Positions 53,006 through 64,000 of a stretch of DNA of 64,000 nucleotides are shown here, piece by piece; within the stretch, counting starts at the first letter, position 1, and each line of letters opens with the position of its first letter. Source of the DNA: Xylogone sp. PMI_703 (Eukaryota > Ascomycota > Leotiomycetes); assembly GCA_021399445.1 (NCBI GenBank), contig JAJTUQ010000003.1, positions 7,688,001 through 7,752,000 of the forward strand, in the 5' to 3' direction. Made by a program: the position numbers and the translations under genes. The notes beneath the pieces are model-generated. The model was not told the DNA's origin, made no database searches, and was given only the letters and a program-made list of their open reading frames with translations.

Positions 53006-56000
53006 ATGTTGTTCAGGTGTAAGTGCACACGGTTCTCACTAGGCTGCAAGTGGAGAGATTCTAATTCAACCGCATAGCGAAAATAGATAAACTGTCGATA
53101 CTTGGGTAAGTACAGCTACAAGGATTTCTGCAGTTGATGGATGGTATACTAACTGAACTACTAGAGTACGCTCATTCGACAATATTCGCAGCGAAACTAT
53201 TCAGTTCCACACGCCACTGACACTGATTGTTGGATACAATGGCTCGGGCAAGACGGTATGAGCTCCTTCGCAGTAGAGTGATAAAATTATTCTGATACGA
53301 ATGTAGACAATTATCGAATGCCTTAAGTATGCAACTACTGGGCAACTTCCGCCTAACAGCAAAGGCGGTGCCTTCATCCACGACCCAAAGGTCCGTACAT
53401 AGCTAACAATGCCCCGCTGACTTGCTGACAGCCTGTAGCTTTGCGGAGAGAAGGAGGTACTTGCCCAGGTCAAGCTTTCTTTCAAGAGTACGACAGGATC
53501 AAAAATGGTGGTCACAAGAAGCCTACAGCTTACTGTTAAGAAGACCACAAGATCAATGAAGTCCTTGGAAGGGTCACTTCTAATGGTTAAAGATGGAGAA
53601 AGGACAACGATATCTTCTCGAGTGGCTGAACTTGATCAGGTCATGCCACAGTACCTTGGTGTATCGGAAGCGATTCTTGATTCGGTCATTTTCTGTCACC
53701 AAGACGAATCTTTATGGCCAATGAGTGAACCTGCAGCTCTAAAGAAAAAGTTTGATGAAATATTTGAAGCCATGAAGTATACCAAGGCTCTTGAGAACCT
53801 CAAGATATTACGGAAGAATCAGAATAATGAACTTTCGAAGCTCAAAATCTGGGAGGAAACGGCCAAGGTCGAGAAAGACAAAGGTGAACGAGTGCAGAAA
53901 AAGTCAATAGCGCTGGGAGACGAAATTGAACATCTTCGTGAACAAGCGAAGATCCTTGATAGAGACATGCAGGCAGCATTGGAAGAAGCAAAAGAAAAGC
54001 ACACAGAAGCAAATAGGGTTTTGGGAGTTGTTAATGAGCTCGAGGCAAAGCGAGAGCGTGCAGAATTCTTTCAACAGAACATCGACGATCTGAAGGCCAA
54101 CCTCGATGAGCTTCACGAGTCCGATGAATGGCTCGAGACTACCTTAAATCAATACGACCAACGACTGTGGGAATATGAACAGGAAGAGGATGACTATAAA
54201 ACGCAATACAGGGAGTTGCAGTACAGTATTGCTGATTCACGAAAGCAACTTTCAGTCAAGTTAGCGGATCAGGGTCGGCACCAAGCCGAAAAAGAAAACT
54301 ACGAGAGACAGATCGAGGCAAGAGAACAACTGGTCAAAGAAGCTGCAAGGCTGCATTCAATGCGTGGATATGACGGCGAACTAGATGATGTACAAATTAA
54401 CGAGTTTATTGAGAGAGTACGAAAATTGTCGCGCGAGAAAGATCGTGAGTTAGAGCGAATACAAAATGCAACGGAAGATGAATTGCGGCAAACGCAGTCT
54501 GTTCTTACCGAACTTGAAAGCCGCCGTACTGCTCGAATGCAAGACAAAGTTACAGCTAAGCAGACAATTGTGGCAAATGACAAAAGGTCAAGTGCAGTGC
54601 AGAGCGACGTCGATTCAATCATTGTTGATGAAGGCACTATGGCAACACTTGACGCATCATACAAGGATTTGCAAAATCAGTTCCAGATAGCTGCTTCTGA
54701 GTTCGAGTCTGCAAATTGGGATAAACAATTGCAAGCTGAGAATAGTAGATTACGAGACCTTGAGACGGAATCAGAAACGCTTAGGACAGAACTCGTACAA
54801 AGCACCCGCTTGGCAAAGGATCGTGCCCAACTCGAATTTATCGCCAAGGAGCTTAAAGACCGGCAACGCAGTCTGGATACGATGATTGCTACATATGGTG
54901 AGAAGATTACTTCGGTGATTGGCTCAAGTTTCCAGCTTGCTACTATTGATAAAGAATTTCAATCTGTTCTTGAGAAGAAAAATCAAACAGTAGATGACGC
55001 TAAGAAATTACAAGACGGTATAAAGACAGACCTCGGAGAGGCAGAGTTCAAACTTAAGACCATTCGTGCAACACTCAAGAAAAAGAAAGAAGAATTCAAA
55101 ACTACCGAAGCTATCGTACTTAATTCTATACTCATTGAGAGCAAACCGCTGGCTAGCCTAGACGAGTACCTGCCTGAGTTGGAGCAACTGGAAGAAGATC
55201 GTAATACTCTACGAAAAGATATTGATGGATTTGCTCATCTCGCGGAGTATTATACTAACTGCCTTAAAACCCTTCAAGAGTACAACAAATGCAGACTCTG
55301 TGAAAGGAAGTTCGGAGATGCGAAGGAAAAAACAGCAGCTCTGGATCGAATCAACAAGCTGCTTACGAAAGATGCAAGATCTAGTCTTCAAAAAGAGCTA
55401 GACGTCTTGGAAAAGGATCTTCAAATGGCCATGTCTGCTCGCTCTAAATATGATATTTGCAGATCATTATCCACTGCTGAGATTCCAGCTCTTGAATCAG
55501 ATCTCGCAAAAGCGGAGCAGCTTCGTGATGCCTTAGTGTTGAAGCTTGAGTCGCAAGATAGCCTTCTTAATGAGTGTTTATCTATTAAAAGAGACGCCGA
55601 GGCGCTCACCAAGACCATAAGTACTATATCACGTTTCCATCATGAGATCACTGGGTATGAAGCAGATATTGCAAGAATCTCGTCTCAACAGAAGATATCA
55701 GGCTCTTCGATGACGATCGAGGAAATTGAGGAGAGAAGCACTGAATGTGGAGAACAGATACGCTCCCTTAAAGCAAAAATTACCAAAATAACTAATGATA
55801 GAGACCGTGCAAAGGCAACAATTGCCAATTTAGAACTAGACTTGAGCAACGCCAAAGCTAAACTCAGTAATGCTGGTCACCAAATAGATAAAAGGCAAGC
55901 GCTACTATCTCGAATCGAAGAGTTAAGAGAGAACAATGCGCAACAGCGAGATATTGTTCAAAGAGCGGATAGCGACCTGGATAGCTTGGCGCCGGAGATT

Positions 56001-57209
56001 GCGAAGGCGAAGGCCTTGTATGAAGATGCACAACAACAAGGCCGTGCAAAGGAAAGAGAGGTTCGTGAGGCACAAAAGGGCCTGACAGATACCGTTAATA
56101 AATTCAACTTGGTTGAGTCTGCCATTTCATCGTATCTTGATGCTGGTGGGCTAGAAAATCTAGCCACGTGTGAACGGGCTATTAGGACACTCGAACAGGA
56201 ACAGAAGCGTATGGATGGTGAGGTGTCTCAAATAACTGCTAAGGCGAACGACCTTAGAAAGAGGATAGATGACAGCGAGCGTACGAAAAGAAACATTGCG
56301 GACAATATAAACTTCCGAAAGAGCATTAGAACGCTAGATAGTCTAAAGCAGCAGATTGCGCAACTCGAATCTAGGAATCCAACGACTGACTACGAGAGAA
56401 TCCTGGCTGATGCTATAACTAGCGATAAACGCTATCAAAAGCTCCTTGCAGAGAGAGGCCCAATCCTAGGTTCTATGAAAGCAAAAGACGAGGAACTGTC
56501 CCGATACCTTGCGGAGTGGGAGATGGATTACCAACATGCCGCTCAAAAGTATCGAGAAGCGCATATTAAAGTTGAGACGACCAAGGCAGCAGTCGAGGAT
56601 CTCGCGAAGTATGGGCAAGCTTTAGACGCAGCAATCATGAGGTATCATAGTCTAAAGATGGAGGAGATCAATCGAATTGCTGGGGAACTCTGGCAAAGCA
56701 CTTACCAGGGCACTGATGTGGACACAATTTTGATACGATCAGAGAATGAAAACGCATCAAGTAAAAGGAGCTACAATTACAGAGTTTGCATGGTAAAGCA
56801 AGATGCCGAAATGGATATGCGCGGACGTTGCAGTGCTGGACAGAAAGTATTAGCAAGCATAATTATTCGACTTGCTCTTGCTGAGTGTTTTGGTGTGAAC
56901 TGTGGAGTAAGTATATGAGTTTGATATTTCGAGTAAGGAGTGCGCTGATTCTTGAAAAAGTTAATCGCCCTCGATGAACCAACAACGAACTTAGATCGAG
57001 ACAACATTCGTGCTTTAGCTGAATCTTTGCATGCAATTATCAGAGCTCGCCAACAGCAAGCTAATTTCCAGCTAATTGTTATAACGCATGACGAGGAATT
57101 CTTACGGTATATGAAGTGCGCTGATTTTTGTGATAATTACTATCGCGTCAGCAGAGATGATAAGCAGAAGAGTATCATTGAGAGACAGTCTATCGCTGAA
57201 GTCATCTGA
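53006..57209 (+). CDS. rad50: DNA double-strand break repair ATPase RAD50
   Basis: Exons 53006-53018, 53078-53105, 53165-53255, 53307-53390, 53439-56906 and 56961-57209 encode 1,310 aa (yeast 1,312). The 13-nt first exon (ATG TTG TTC AGG T) is joined by GTAAGT..ATAG to give [20 protein letters not shown]. The Walker A motif is [21 protein letters not shown] signature with Gln loop reads [17 protein letters not shown]. Long antiparallel coiled coils flank the zinc hook CRLC at about residues 690-693. The C-lobe carries the ABC signature [20 protein letters not shown] and Walker [12 protein letters not shown], followed by VITHDEEF. With Mre11 and Nbs1/Xrs2 it tethers and processes broken ends and activates Tel1/ATM. 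All junctions keep frame. No key residue is missing. Confidence 0.96.
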
Positions 57210-57559
57210 CCTATTTGTCTGTTATGATTTGGGCTGGAGTTCTGAGGTTATAAAAGCTATTTTCAGGACATGTACACTATTGGAAGGGTTGGGATGAGAT
57301 TGAGACATTAAATCTTTATATGAATCGATTGACATTTGCATTGTCACAACTGGAGTTCCTGTTTACCAGACTAGGTATTTCCACGACAAATTACGCACGG
57401 TTTCGTCTATGATTCTAATGGACAGTAAGATCCATACACAAGCATAAACGTTCTGATGTCTCGAGATCTATTAATTTCTATACTCTCTTACAGGTAACAT
57501 TACTCGAGTATGCCATTAATGCTTGGCAAATGAACCAGTGCGCGGTGTCCAGTGAATCT
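57210..57559. other. Convergent 3' flanks of RAD50 and antiporter
   Basis: AT-rich, nothing recognised. Confidence 0.45.
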
Positions 57560-59381
57560 TCAGCTCAGCCAAGGGATGATTAATGCTTGTCTAGAATGAC
57601 CACCAAGTTGCTTAATCATGATACCAACCCCAAGTGGCCCAATGATGGTGCAAAGAGTAATGGCCCATACTATAACCAAGAAGACGTCTTCTCCGTTGAA
57701 TTTGAGGGCGGGTCCTTCACGAGATTGTAGGCTTAACGTATGTGAACTTTGAGAAAGCGACGCTATAAGGAAGCCGATCTCTCCTCGCGCTATCATCGCC
57801 AACCCAATAAGTATGGCTGCGGCATGCGGAGGTTTTGGCCGAGGCTCATTCCCGGTGTCTTGTTGTACTTGCTGCCGGGTAGACGCAGTTCGCCTCTTCG
57901 CTTTCTTAGCATTCCATCTTCTTCTGAAATATTCGAAATAGATGACGGCGCTAACACCTCCTTTGCCGAGGAGCATAATAGCAGTATACACTATACCTTT
58001 CCATACGATCTGGCCCCTAAACATATCGGTGATTGGTATTGAGAAGCCAATAGAAGCCTATTCAGGATATTAGCACTATTATCGTCCATAAATATGTCGA
58101 TACATAATTTCTAACAAAGAGGAATGCAGTAAGATTACTCCTAGACGACAGTTCTGGCATAGAGTCAATCCAAGCCTCGCTCGCAGAGCAATAAATTGAG
58201 AAATTAATCCATAGACAGTTCGACGTGTACAGCAATATAAATCGCAATGATGTGGACTTCAGAAGCATCGTGGCGTAGCTTCCTGCTTGGAAAAGGACGA
58301 GTCATTATACCCAGACTACTGGACTAATTTTATGGAATAGTGAACTGGCACCGATGCAGGACGCATTGTTGGTATGGAGATGTAAGAGAGGATTACTCAC
58401 AAAGAAGAATGGGGCAAGAATAGTTTGAACAATAGGTCGGAGATAGATTTCATACACCGTGTTAGAAGAAGTTCCATCTGAACTGGGCTCGTGCGGAAGA
58501 AGATTGATCACAATCCCAGCGAGGAATGCAGCCAATAGCTCTGATGCATCAATAAAGGCAGCTATAGTTACAAAGCCTATTAAGGCAGATAGTAAAAGAA
58601 GAAATGAGAGGTGTGGAATAGTCAATACAAGGCTTGATATTCTTACTCTAAAGGAGTTAAGACTCCTCTCGCTATCATCAGGGTGAAGGTAGTTGGTAAT
58701 GCTTCTCCATATTGGCTTCAATATGATAGGAGTGATCAATAGAGTGACGACCATCATTCCAAAGCTTGCCACAATCGGCCGAGAAATAGGCCAGACTGCA
58801 AACCTTCCACTGCCCAGCATTGTGACTATGTTGACCATCACGAGACCAACGACATCATCCAGCATGGCTGCCCCGATGAGTAGCACTCCAACCGGAGTAT
58901 CCCGCAAATTTGAAGCACCCAAGATGGCATATGTTGTGCCCAGTGAGGTGGAACATAGAGACGCTCCACTGGAAAAGGCCGCCAGTGGAGTCGGAAAGAG
59001 GATTCTGGAGCCTGTGGGAAAGGGAAACACAATGAGGACAAAGGATAACGCGATTGGAAGCAAGAGTCCCACTGTTGCTATACTAATAGCCAAAAAAGCA
59101 GCCTTTCGTAGTAGGGCAAAATCTGTATTTAGGCCACCCTCAAAAACCATTGCGATCAAGCCAAGGTATCCTAATGACTGAATCATCTCCTGGGTACCTT
59201 CGGATAGCCATGCATATCCTCCTACTGGAACACCCCATATTATGCCAATCATGATCTCACCGATGATCCCACAGTACAATAGGCGGTCCAGAATGTACCG
59301 GACGGCATTAAGTAAAAGAAGAAACGAGGAAAGTAATAATATGGTAACTATACCAGGTTCCTTATATGGTAGATACGGCAT
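57560..59381 (-). CDS. Cation/proton antiporter (Kef/NHE superfamily)
   Basis: Exons 59381-58401 and 58057-57560 encode 492 aa from the ATG at 59381 (MPYLPYKEPGIVTILLLSSF). About 12 hydrophobic segments fit the CPA fold. Typical marks are GEIMIGIIWG, GLIAMVFEGGLNTDF, the ion-binding Asp region GAAMLDDVVGLVMVNIV and IDASELLAAFLAGIVINLLP. The junction restores APFFF|ASIGFSIPITDM. The intron (GTGAGT..ATAG) is 343 nt, the longest clear coding intron here. The C-terminal part has another membrane block (RGEIGFLIASLSQSSHTLSL) and no long regulatory tail. It is likely a vacuolar, endosomal or plasma membrane Na+/K+-H+ exchanger; ion and organelle cannot be told. The frame is open upstream (RQTRIYNPSDGPMPYLPYKE), so a missing 5' exon is possible. 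Confidence 0.88.
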
Positions 59382-59704
59382 CGGGCCATCGGAGGGATTG
59401 TAAATTCTGGTCTGTCTACCAGTAACAGCACCTGAATAAAACCTAACTGAGAAGCGCAGCAATAATCGAAAGGGAGAGTGACATTGATGCAACTTTAACC
59501 ATATTGAAACTTAACTTGCTGCAGTGGTTAACTAGTTACGTACCCGTATGGATTAGTCATCGTGCTAGAGGGCCTGAATCGGGCGTGCGCTAAGATAGGC
59601 ACGAATTGGGAAATTTTGTTTTGCGATAAGGAAAAGCTCTGTGGTACAAATCTCAAGACCTGGTTTCAGGGAAGGGGCATCCATTCTCCAGACCAGGCGC
59701 CGCC
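59382..59704. promoter_or_regulatory. Divergent antiporter/TMA23 spacer
   Basis: 323 bp. May include a 5' exon of the antiporter. No clear element. Confidence 0.4.
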
Positions 59705-60490
59705 ATGAACGCCCACGCCCTCCTCACCTCTCAAGGATGGCGCGGCAAAGGTCATTCCCTTCATCCTACCAGTGACTCGACTGGTCTGTCGAGACCTATA
59801 TTAGTGTCCCGCAAACAGAATAACTTGGGGGTTGGCAAGAAGCAGCATAAAACGAGTGATATGTGGTGGATGAATGCTTTCGATAAATCGTTGCAAGGCC
59901 TAGATACATCAAAGGAGGGCATAGTGGTGCAGACAATTTCCAATGGAGGGTTAGATATGGCTGTCAAGGGTGGCTCAAAGTTTGTGGGCAATGGAGGACT
60001 CTACGCTTCATTTGTTAAGGGTGAATCATTGAAGGGTACTATTACACCAGAGGAGACAAACGAAACTTTATCCAGTGAGGGGCAAGACACGAGACAAAGG
60101 TCTTCCAAGCAGAGCAAAGAAGAACGCAGGGCGGCCAAGGCTGCGAGGCGTGCGGAAAGGGCCAAGAAGGAGGCCGAGAACAATGAGAATTGTTCTCTAG
60201 CTGCAGAACAGAAGGAGGGTATGGGCAGTGGCAGTGAATCAGGAAAAAAGAGACAAAAGCGAAAACAGCGAAAACTTCGAGAAAAGCTACTTCAGAACCC
60301 GCAGGCATTCTCAAAAGCGTTACTAGAGCATGATCCAGGAGAGACTGGAGAGGAAGTGGTGGCGAAAAGGTCAGAGTCAAAGGAAGAGCGGAGGGAGCGC
60401 AAAAGCAGAAAGCGGCTACTTCGACAAGAAGAGAAGCATGAGAATGAGATACACACTGAGAACCCAAAAAAGAAGCGGAGAAAAGACTAG
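59705..60490 (+). CDS. tma23: G-patch ribosome biogenesis protein TMA23-like
   Basis: Intronless, 261 aa. The N-terminal G-patch-like segment reads MNAHALLTSQGWRGKGHSLH, then SRPILVSRKQNNLGVGKKQH and SDMWWMNAFDKSLQGLDTSK, matching the TMA23 N-terminal arrangement. The rest is highly charged (SKEERRAAKAARRAERAKKE, KKRQKRKQRKLREKLLQN) and ends in KKKRRKD, a nucleolar-type basic tail. Yeast Tma23 is a nucleolar protein in 40S subunit production. The length fits. The ATG is preceded by CGCCGCC, a good fungal context. It is convergent with THG1, whose end is 114 bp away. Confidence 0.88.
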   Translation: MNAHALLTSQGWRGKGHSLHPTSDSTGLSRPILVSRKQNNLGVGKKQHKTSDMWWMNAFDKSLQGLDTSKEGIVVQTISNGGLDMAVKGGSKFVGNGGLYASFVKGESLKGTITPEETNETLSSEGQDTRQRSSKQSKEERRAAKAARRAERAKKEAENNENCSLAAEQKEGMGSGSESGKKRQKRKQRKLREKLLQNPQAFSKALLEHDPGETGEEVVAKRSESKEERRERKSRKRLLRQEEKHENEIHTENPKKKRRKD

Positions 60491-60603
60491 TGAAATACAT
60501 AATGCATAATCAGGGCGTTTTGGAGGAAACTCGGGATAGAGTTAGTTTTTTATCTTTTCCATTTTTGGCGTTTAGGTGATGGGAACTAAATAGAAATATC
60601 CTA

Positions 60604-61812
60604 TCATGGCTCCTTTGGAATCTTTCCAGGTCGATTTGACAAGAGCCATGGCCTTTTGAGCCAAAATTCGTCGTTAATAATGTCAACATGTTGTATAGTG
60701 ATTATTGCCTTTGCTCTTCTCTTCTTATCCTTCTCCTCTTGGGTTTTAGATAGTGGTTTTTCTTCGGGTGGATCGGTAACTGTAGTTTCTATGGACTCTG
60801 GCTCGACAAGCTCATACTGTATTTCAATGAGAAAGTGTGTTGAGACGATCTCTAAGAGACACTCACATCTCGCAAAACAATGCTACCCTTCTTATAGATT
60901 TCAGGCTCGTTGTTGTAGTTAATCTTGAATCTAGAGAATAAAATTTCGTTTTTATCTGCAGCAAGTGAACCCTAGGTGTATGAGTAGAGTTGTCAAGGGT
61001 ATGGTATTCTTTCAGGTAGCTTACCGCAAGCTCCTTTTCAGCAGTTTTACCATCCAACCCACCAAGTTGTATCAAGGCCCAGAATGTGGTATTATATAGA
61101 TTGTTGATATGACCTCCGTAGCTGTCAGCATGAGTGTATCGTTATTATAATTTAAAAAATACTAACAATCAACTTGCCTCCAGCTCATATAATCCCTAAG
61201 ATTCTGAATCGTAGGATATTGGACAGCCCTGCCATCGAAACTTGGCAGAGGAGGTGATAACGGTGTATCAGAAAAATATGACGGCCATAGCCACACATAA
61301 GATGCAGTAAAAGTTGAAACAACCGTAGTTACCAACTTGCTGAAACCAGAGTGAGTACAGATTACAGTTTCGATGAGGAGAAGACTAGCCTTGCCCGGCG
61401 ATCAAAGAGCACGCAGCTTCTATGAAAAACAAAACTATATGAAATTAGATGAAGTTCATGGTATTTACAACCCAGTCTTACCTGTATTCATCACTTACAC
61501 CGTATGCTATTATTATATCCGGTAAGGCGGTCATAACGGCCTTTGCGGCGGCATTCATAAGATCAAGGGCCCTTCGATCATTTGGTTTTTCAAAGGCATA
61601 TTTATCTGAGAATCTATAGTGCTCAGCATATAACACAGCAAATATAACCAAAGAGGAGAATTACTTGTGAAACCCTCTTCCATCTATACGTATAACTATC
61701 CAAGTGTTCGGTAACAGGTTGTCAGGCTGCTCGAAATTTCGAACATACTCATACCTAAAAGTTATTAACACTAGCGGAGTTATTGTGCGAAAGCTTACAT
61801 TGAATTCGCCAT
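60604..61812 (-). CDS. thg1: tRNA(His) guanylyltransferase THG1
   Basis: Eight exons: 61812-61799, 61754-61665, 61613-61482, 61434-61390, 61339-61167, 61113-61025, 60971-60867 and 60816-60604, giving 286 aa. Exon 1 is 14 nt (MANS plus two bases) and leads into [19 protein letters not shown]. Catalytic motifs are [20 protein letters not shown] (metal-binding Asp/Gly) and [31 protein letters not shown] follows the QVDC|HINN junction. The conserved C-terminus includes FWLKRPWLL. The intron after exon 4 starts with GC (AG|GCTAGT) and ends CAG. The other donors are GT. It adds G-1 to tRNA-His, in essential 3'-5' polymerisation. The 50-residue extra length relative to yeast lies mainly in a Lys/Glu-rich insert before the end ([20 protein letters not shown]). 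Confidence 0.94.
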
Positions 61813-62680
61813 AGCTTTTATTCGTGACGGATTGATCACAGCAGTAGTAGTCGCCTGATATGCAGAAACTGTCGGGGTGCAAGTGAGGGGATTTATGGCT
61901 GTGCGGTAACCAGAATGTGATCGACCAGATACAAGTATTGCGAGGACCTCGCTGGTGGAGACATGTAATAGCGCACTAGAGAATGTCGTATTTGCATGCG
62001 TGAGGGCTGAATGTCAATAGGATGTGGTTATGGACTATGAATTATAATCCTTTTACACTACATAAAATTATACATATATTTCTACTTTCTTGGGCCTATT
62101 GGGTGTTCGGATATGTGATAGGCAAATTTTATGATCCGTGATTTAGTACTTCATGCCTACGGAAGTCTTATGCTTGCTAGCTCAAATAATTGGTGCAGCT
62201 GATGGATTCCCATAATCTCAATAGAATCCTTTAACAGGTTTTGATTCATGGTGGGGTGTGCTCGAGATATTGTGTCTGCCAGCTTCAATTTTCTGTCAGG
62301 ATTCACCGCCAAAAGATAAGAAAACTCACCTTCAGGGACGTGGGAAAGAGGGGCAAGTCTCTAGACCAAAAACTCATAAATATACAAGTACTACGAAACA
62401 ATTCCACGGGCACCGTCGAAATATTATATCCAGCTTGAGCATTATACTGCAGCATTAGTGGGGAGTTTGTTCCATATAGATGAAGAAATTCTTTTCTCTA
62501 ATAGACACAAGCAGCCCGTATTTTCACCGGCTGAGCTTGTATACTTTCCTATAATACATGATGCAGTAGAGACTTGAATTGCCCCAATTAGAACCCCAGC
62601 CCAATGAACCTCAAAACGCCTATTCGCTTCTTGCAGCATATCAACACTCGATATTTCTTGACGTGCTTCTGAACTCGCTG
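61813..62680. other. Intergenic between THG1 and CMC1-like gene
   Basis: AT-rich, no supported gene. Short frames on both strands are unremarkable. Confidence 0.45.
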
Positions 62681-63230
62681 TCACCTGTGGCGGTCCCTAC
62701 TTAGTTGCCCCTCATCTCTCCTTGGAAACCCCCCAACGCGTTCAGCGCGAGCCATGATCTCCCGTCCTTTTTCGCCCTCTCTCTCATCAATCGGCAGACC
62801 CCACCATTCTCTGTGAAATTTCTCTTGTTCTATCCTCCTGGCTTCCTTGGCCTCCCTCTCTCTCTGTCTTCTTAATCGGGTAGCGAACCACTCCTCTCTT
62901 GCAGCATCCTGCTCCTCCTGTGTGGCATACTTAATCATGCAGTTGTTCATGGTACGATTTTGTTCCCGGCATTTGAAGGGGGCTGTGAAAGTTCGCCCTA
63001 GTGCACAATCTGCAAATTCTAGAATGGAACTTGCTCAGTATGATATGAATTGGAAAGGTAGATTAGTACCAACGCTTAATTTCTGCTGCGCAATACGCTC
63101 GTACCCTCGCATGATAAACCTCCCGAACCTGTGCTTCTTGTGCTGCAGAGAGAGGGAGAGGATTCCGTGATGGCATTGGCAGGAGTGGCACATCGTCTAC
63201 TTTTACTGGAGGGGGCCCCATGGCTGCCAT
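62681..63230 (-). CDS. CMC1-like twin CX9C mitochondrial protein
   Basis: Exons 63230-63074 and 63018-62681 (intron GTTGGT..CTAG, an atypical donor) encode 164 aa. The junction creates CAAEIKQFADC, a CX9C motif, and CREQNRTMNNC is the second one. In between is ALGRTFTAPFK. This is the Cmc1 layout of intermembrane-space proteins folded by Mia40 and linked to cytochrome c oxidase assembly or copper handling. After the motifs comes a highly charged Arg/Glu-rich helix (ATRLRRQREREAKEARRIEQ) ending near GGFPRRDEGQLSRDRHR. The start gives MAAMGPPPVKVDDVPLLPMP. The C-terminal extension makes it longer than yeast Cmc1 (111 aa). Divergent from UTP11 by 230 bp. Confidence 0.88.
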
Positions 63231-63460
63231 CTAAAGATGACCGACACTAGAAAGTGTGCAATTTCGCGAATCGTAAGTTATCATACGGATTGAGCTTTTG
63301 ATGTTTGCACAGTAAGTTACCGAATAAAGCCTAGCGCATTTCTAGATCGTAGTGTATCGGAAAAACTAACACCCAGGCACCGATACCAGCTTCTCTAAAA
63401 TAATATTATTCGCACGTCTTACAGGTAAATTTGCGACGCTGAAAAGATCAGAGTCCCAAT

Positions 63461-64000
63461 ATGTCTTCAATGCGAAATGCCGTCCAACGGCGCAACCATA
63501 AAGAGAGAAGCCAGCCAGAAGAGCGAAAGCGATTTGGCCTGCTTGAAAAACATAAGGTAAATTATAAACATCAGAGTTCTTGATAGATTTAGCAGATAGC
63601 TAATAGGTCCTAGGATTATTCGGCTCGAGCAAAGGACTATGGAGAGAAGAAAAAGAAATTGAGGCAGCTGAGGGAAAAGGCCCTAGAGAGGAACCCTGAT
63701 GAGTTTTATTACGGCATGGTCCATAAAAAGGGACCGTCTGCAATAGGGAAGAATAGCACAGGTACCGTCAATGGGAGTAGAGGAAATGCTGTACTCAGTC
63801 AAGATGCATCGCGGTTATTCAAGACCCAAGATATGGGCTATATAAGGACGATGCGGAATAAAACCCTGAAAGAGGTTGCAGAGCTAGAGAAACGGATTGT
63901 AGGGATTACTGGGGATGGAACGAGGATTGTTTTTGTTGATAGCGAGGAAGAGCAAAGGAAGATACCCGAAGGTGAAGATGTTGATATGGACGATGAGGAA
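63461..64000 (+). CDS. utp11: U3 snoRNA-associated protein UTP11 (3' end beyond right edge)
   Basis: Exon 1 is 63461-63556 (MSSMRNAVQRRNHKERSQPE, then RFGLLEKHK). The intron is GTAAAT..CTAG, and exon 2 runs from 63614 past the window edge. The joined text HK|DYSARAKDYGEKKKKLRQLR, EKALERNPDEFYYGMVHKKG and QDMGYIRTMRNKTLKEVAEL is the UTP11 family core. It is a component of the SSU processome required for 18S rRNA maturation in the nucleolus. About 161 residues are in the window against about 250 in yeast. A second start Met (residue 4) is possible. Confidence 0.94.

Noticed and set aside
53074..53105. RAD50 apparently starting at ATA (loss of start codon)
   Set aside because: A canonical intron 53019-53077 joins an upstream ATG exon in frame and produces the expected S-K-I-D-K-L N-terminus.
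58062..58268. 68-codon minus-strand ORF inside the antiporter intron
   Set aside because: Homologous protein text is continuous across the intron, so an exon here is not needed. Composition is nondescript.

Overview
This window is nuclear DNA of a filamentous ascomycete (Pezizomycotina). Most genes carry one to seven short introns (about 50-105 nt, a few over 200 nt) with GT..AG borders and CTRAY-like branch sites. The gene set includes a White Collar-2 photoreceptor partner, a hybrid histidine kinase, a UPF0658 Golgi protein and an STB6-like protein. A leotiomycete is my best guess, but I have no decisive marker for it. I saw no rRNA, tRNA or CRISPR array and no bacterial features.

Layout. 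1-9.9 kb: SDS22 (cut by the left edge), an alpha/beta hydrolase, a BTB/POZ protein with a long GC-rich upstream region, a CSN12-like PCI protein, and RPL20 with a 5'UTR intron. 9.9-14.6 kb: an AT-rich, gene-poor decay zone. It holds a broken P-loop sulfotransferase gene interrupted by a 410-bp MITE with TA duplications, plus orphan or degraded ORFs. 14.6-24.4 kb: an orphan 625-aa protein, a large hybrid histidine kinase (about 1,500 aa) and a four-TM membrane protein. 24.4-30.1 kb: a 5.7-kb stretch without a convincing gene, rich in GTAC/TACTG motifs, leading to a disordered Ala/Glu/Pro-rich protein. 31.4-42 kb: a compact housekeeping block with the GID E3 subunit RMD5, STB6-like protein, TIM10, mitochondrial lysyl-tRNA synthetase and a PPP4R2-type PP4 regulator. 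42-45 kb: a second GTAC-rich long upstream region and then a UPF0658 Golgi membrane protein. 47-64 kb: RidA, an orphan 535-aa nuclear-looking protein, WC-2, RAD50, a Kef/NHE-type cation/proton antiporter, TMA23, THG1, a CMC1-like twin-CX9C protein and UTP11 (cut by the right edge).

How genes relate. Several neighbours are divergent pairs on short shared promoters: SDS22/hydrolase, CSN12/RPL20, RMD5/STB6, TIM10/MSK1 (both mitochondrial), WC-2/RAD50, antiporter/TMA23 (59.4-59.7 kb) and CMC1/UTP11. Ribosome biogenesis is over-represented (RPL20, TMA23, UTP11), but there is no operon-like logic. I rebuilt the exons by hand from splice signals, reading frame and recognisable protein continuity. 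Starts are uncertain for the histidine kinase, the 625-aa orphan, UPF0658 and the antiporter.

I did not find a clear undescribed multi-gene system. The best leads are the MITE-disrupted sulfotransferase, the TACTG/GTAC motif clusters confined to long upstream regions, the palindromic promoter elements (RPL20, WC-2/RAD50, RidA), a 13-nt first exon that rescues the RAD50 start, and a GC-AG intron in THG1.
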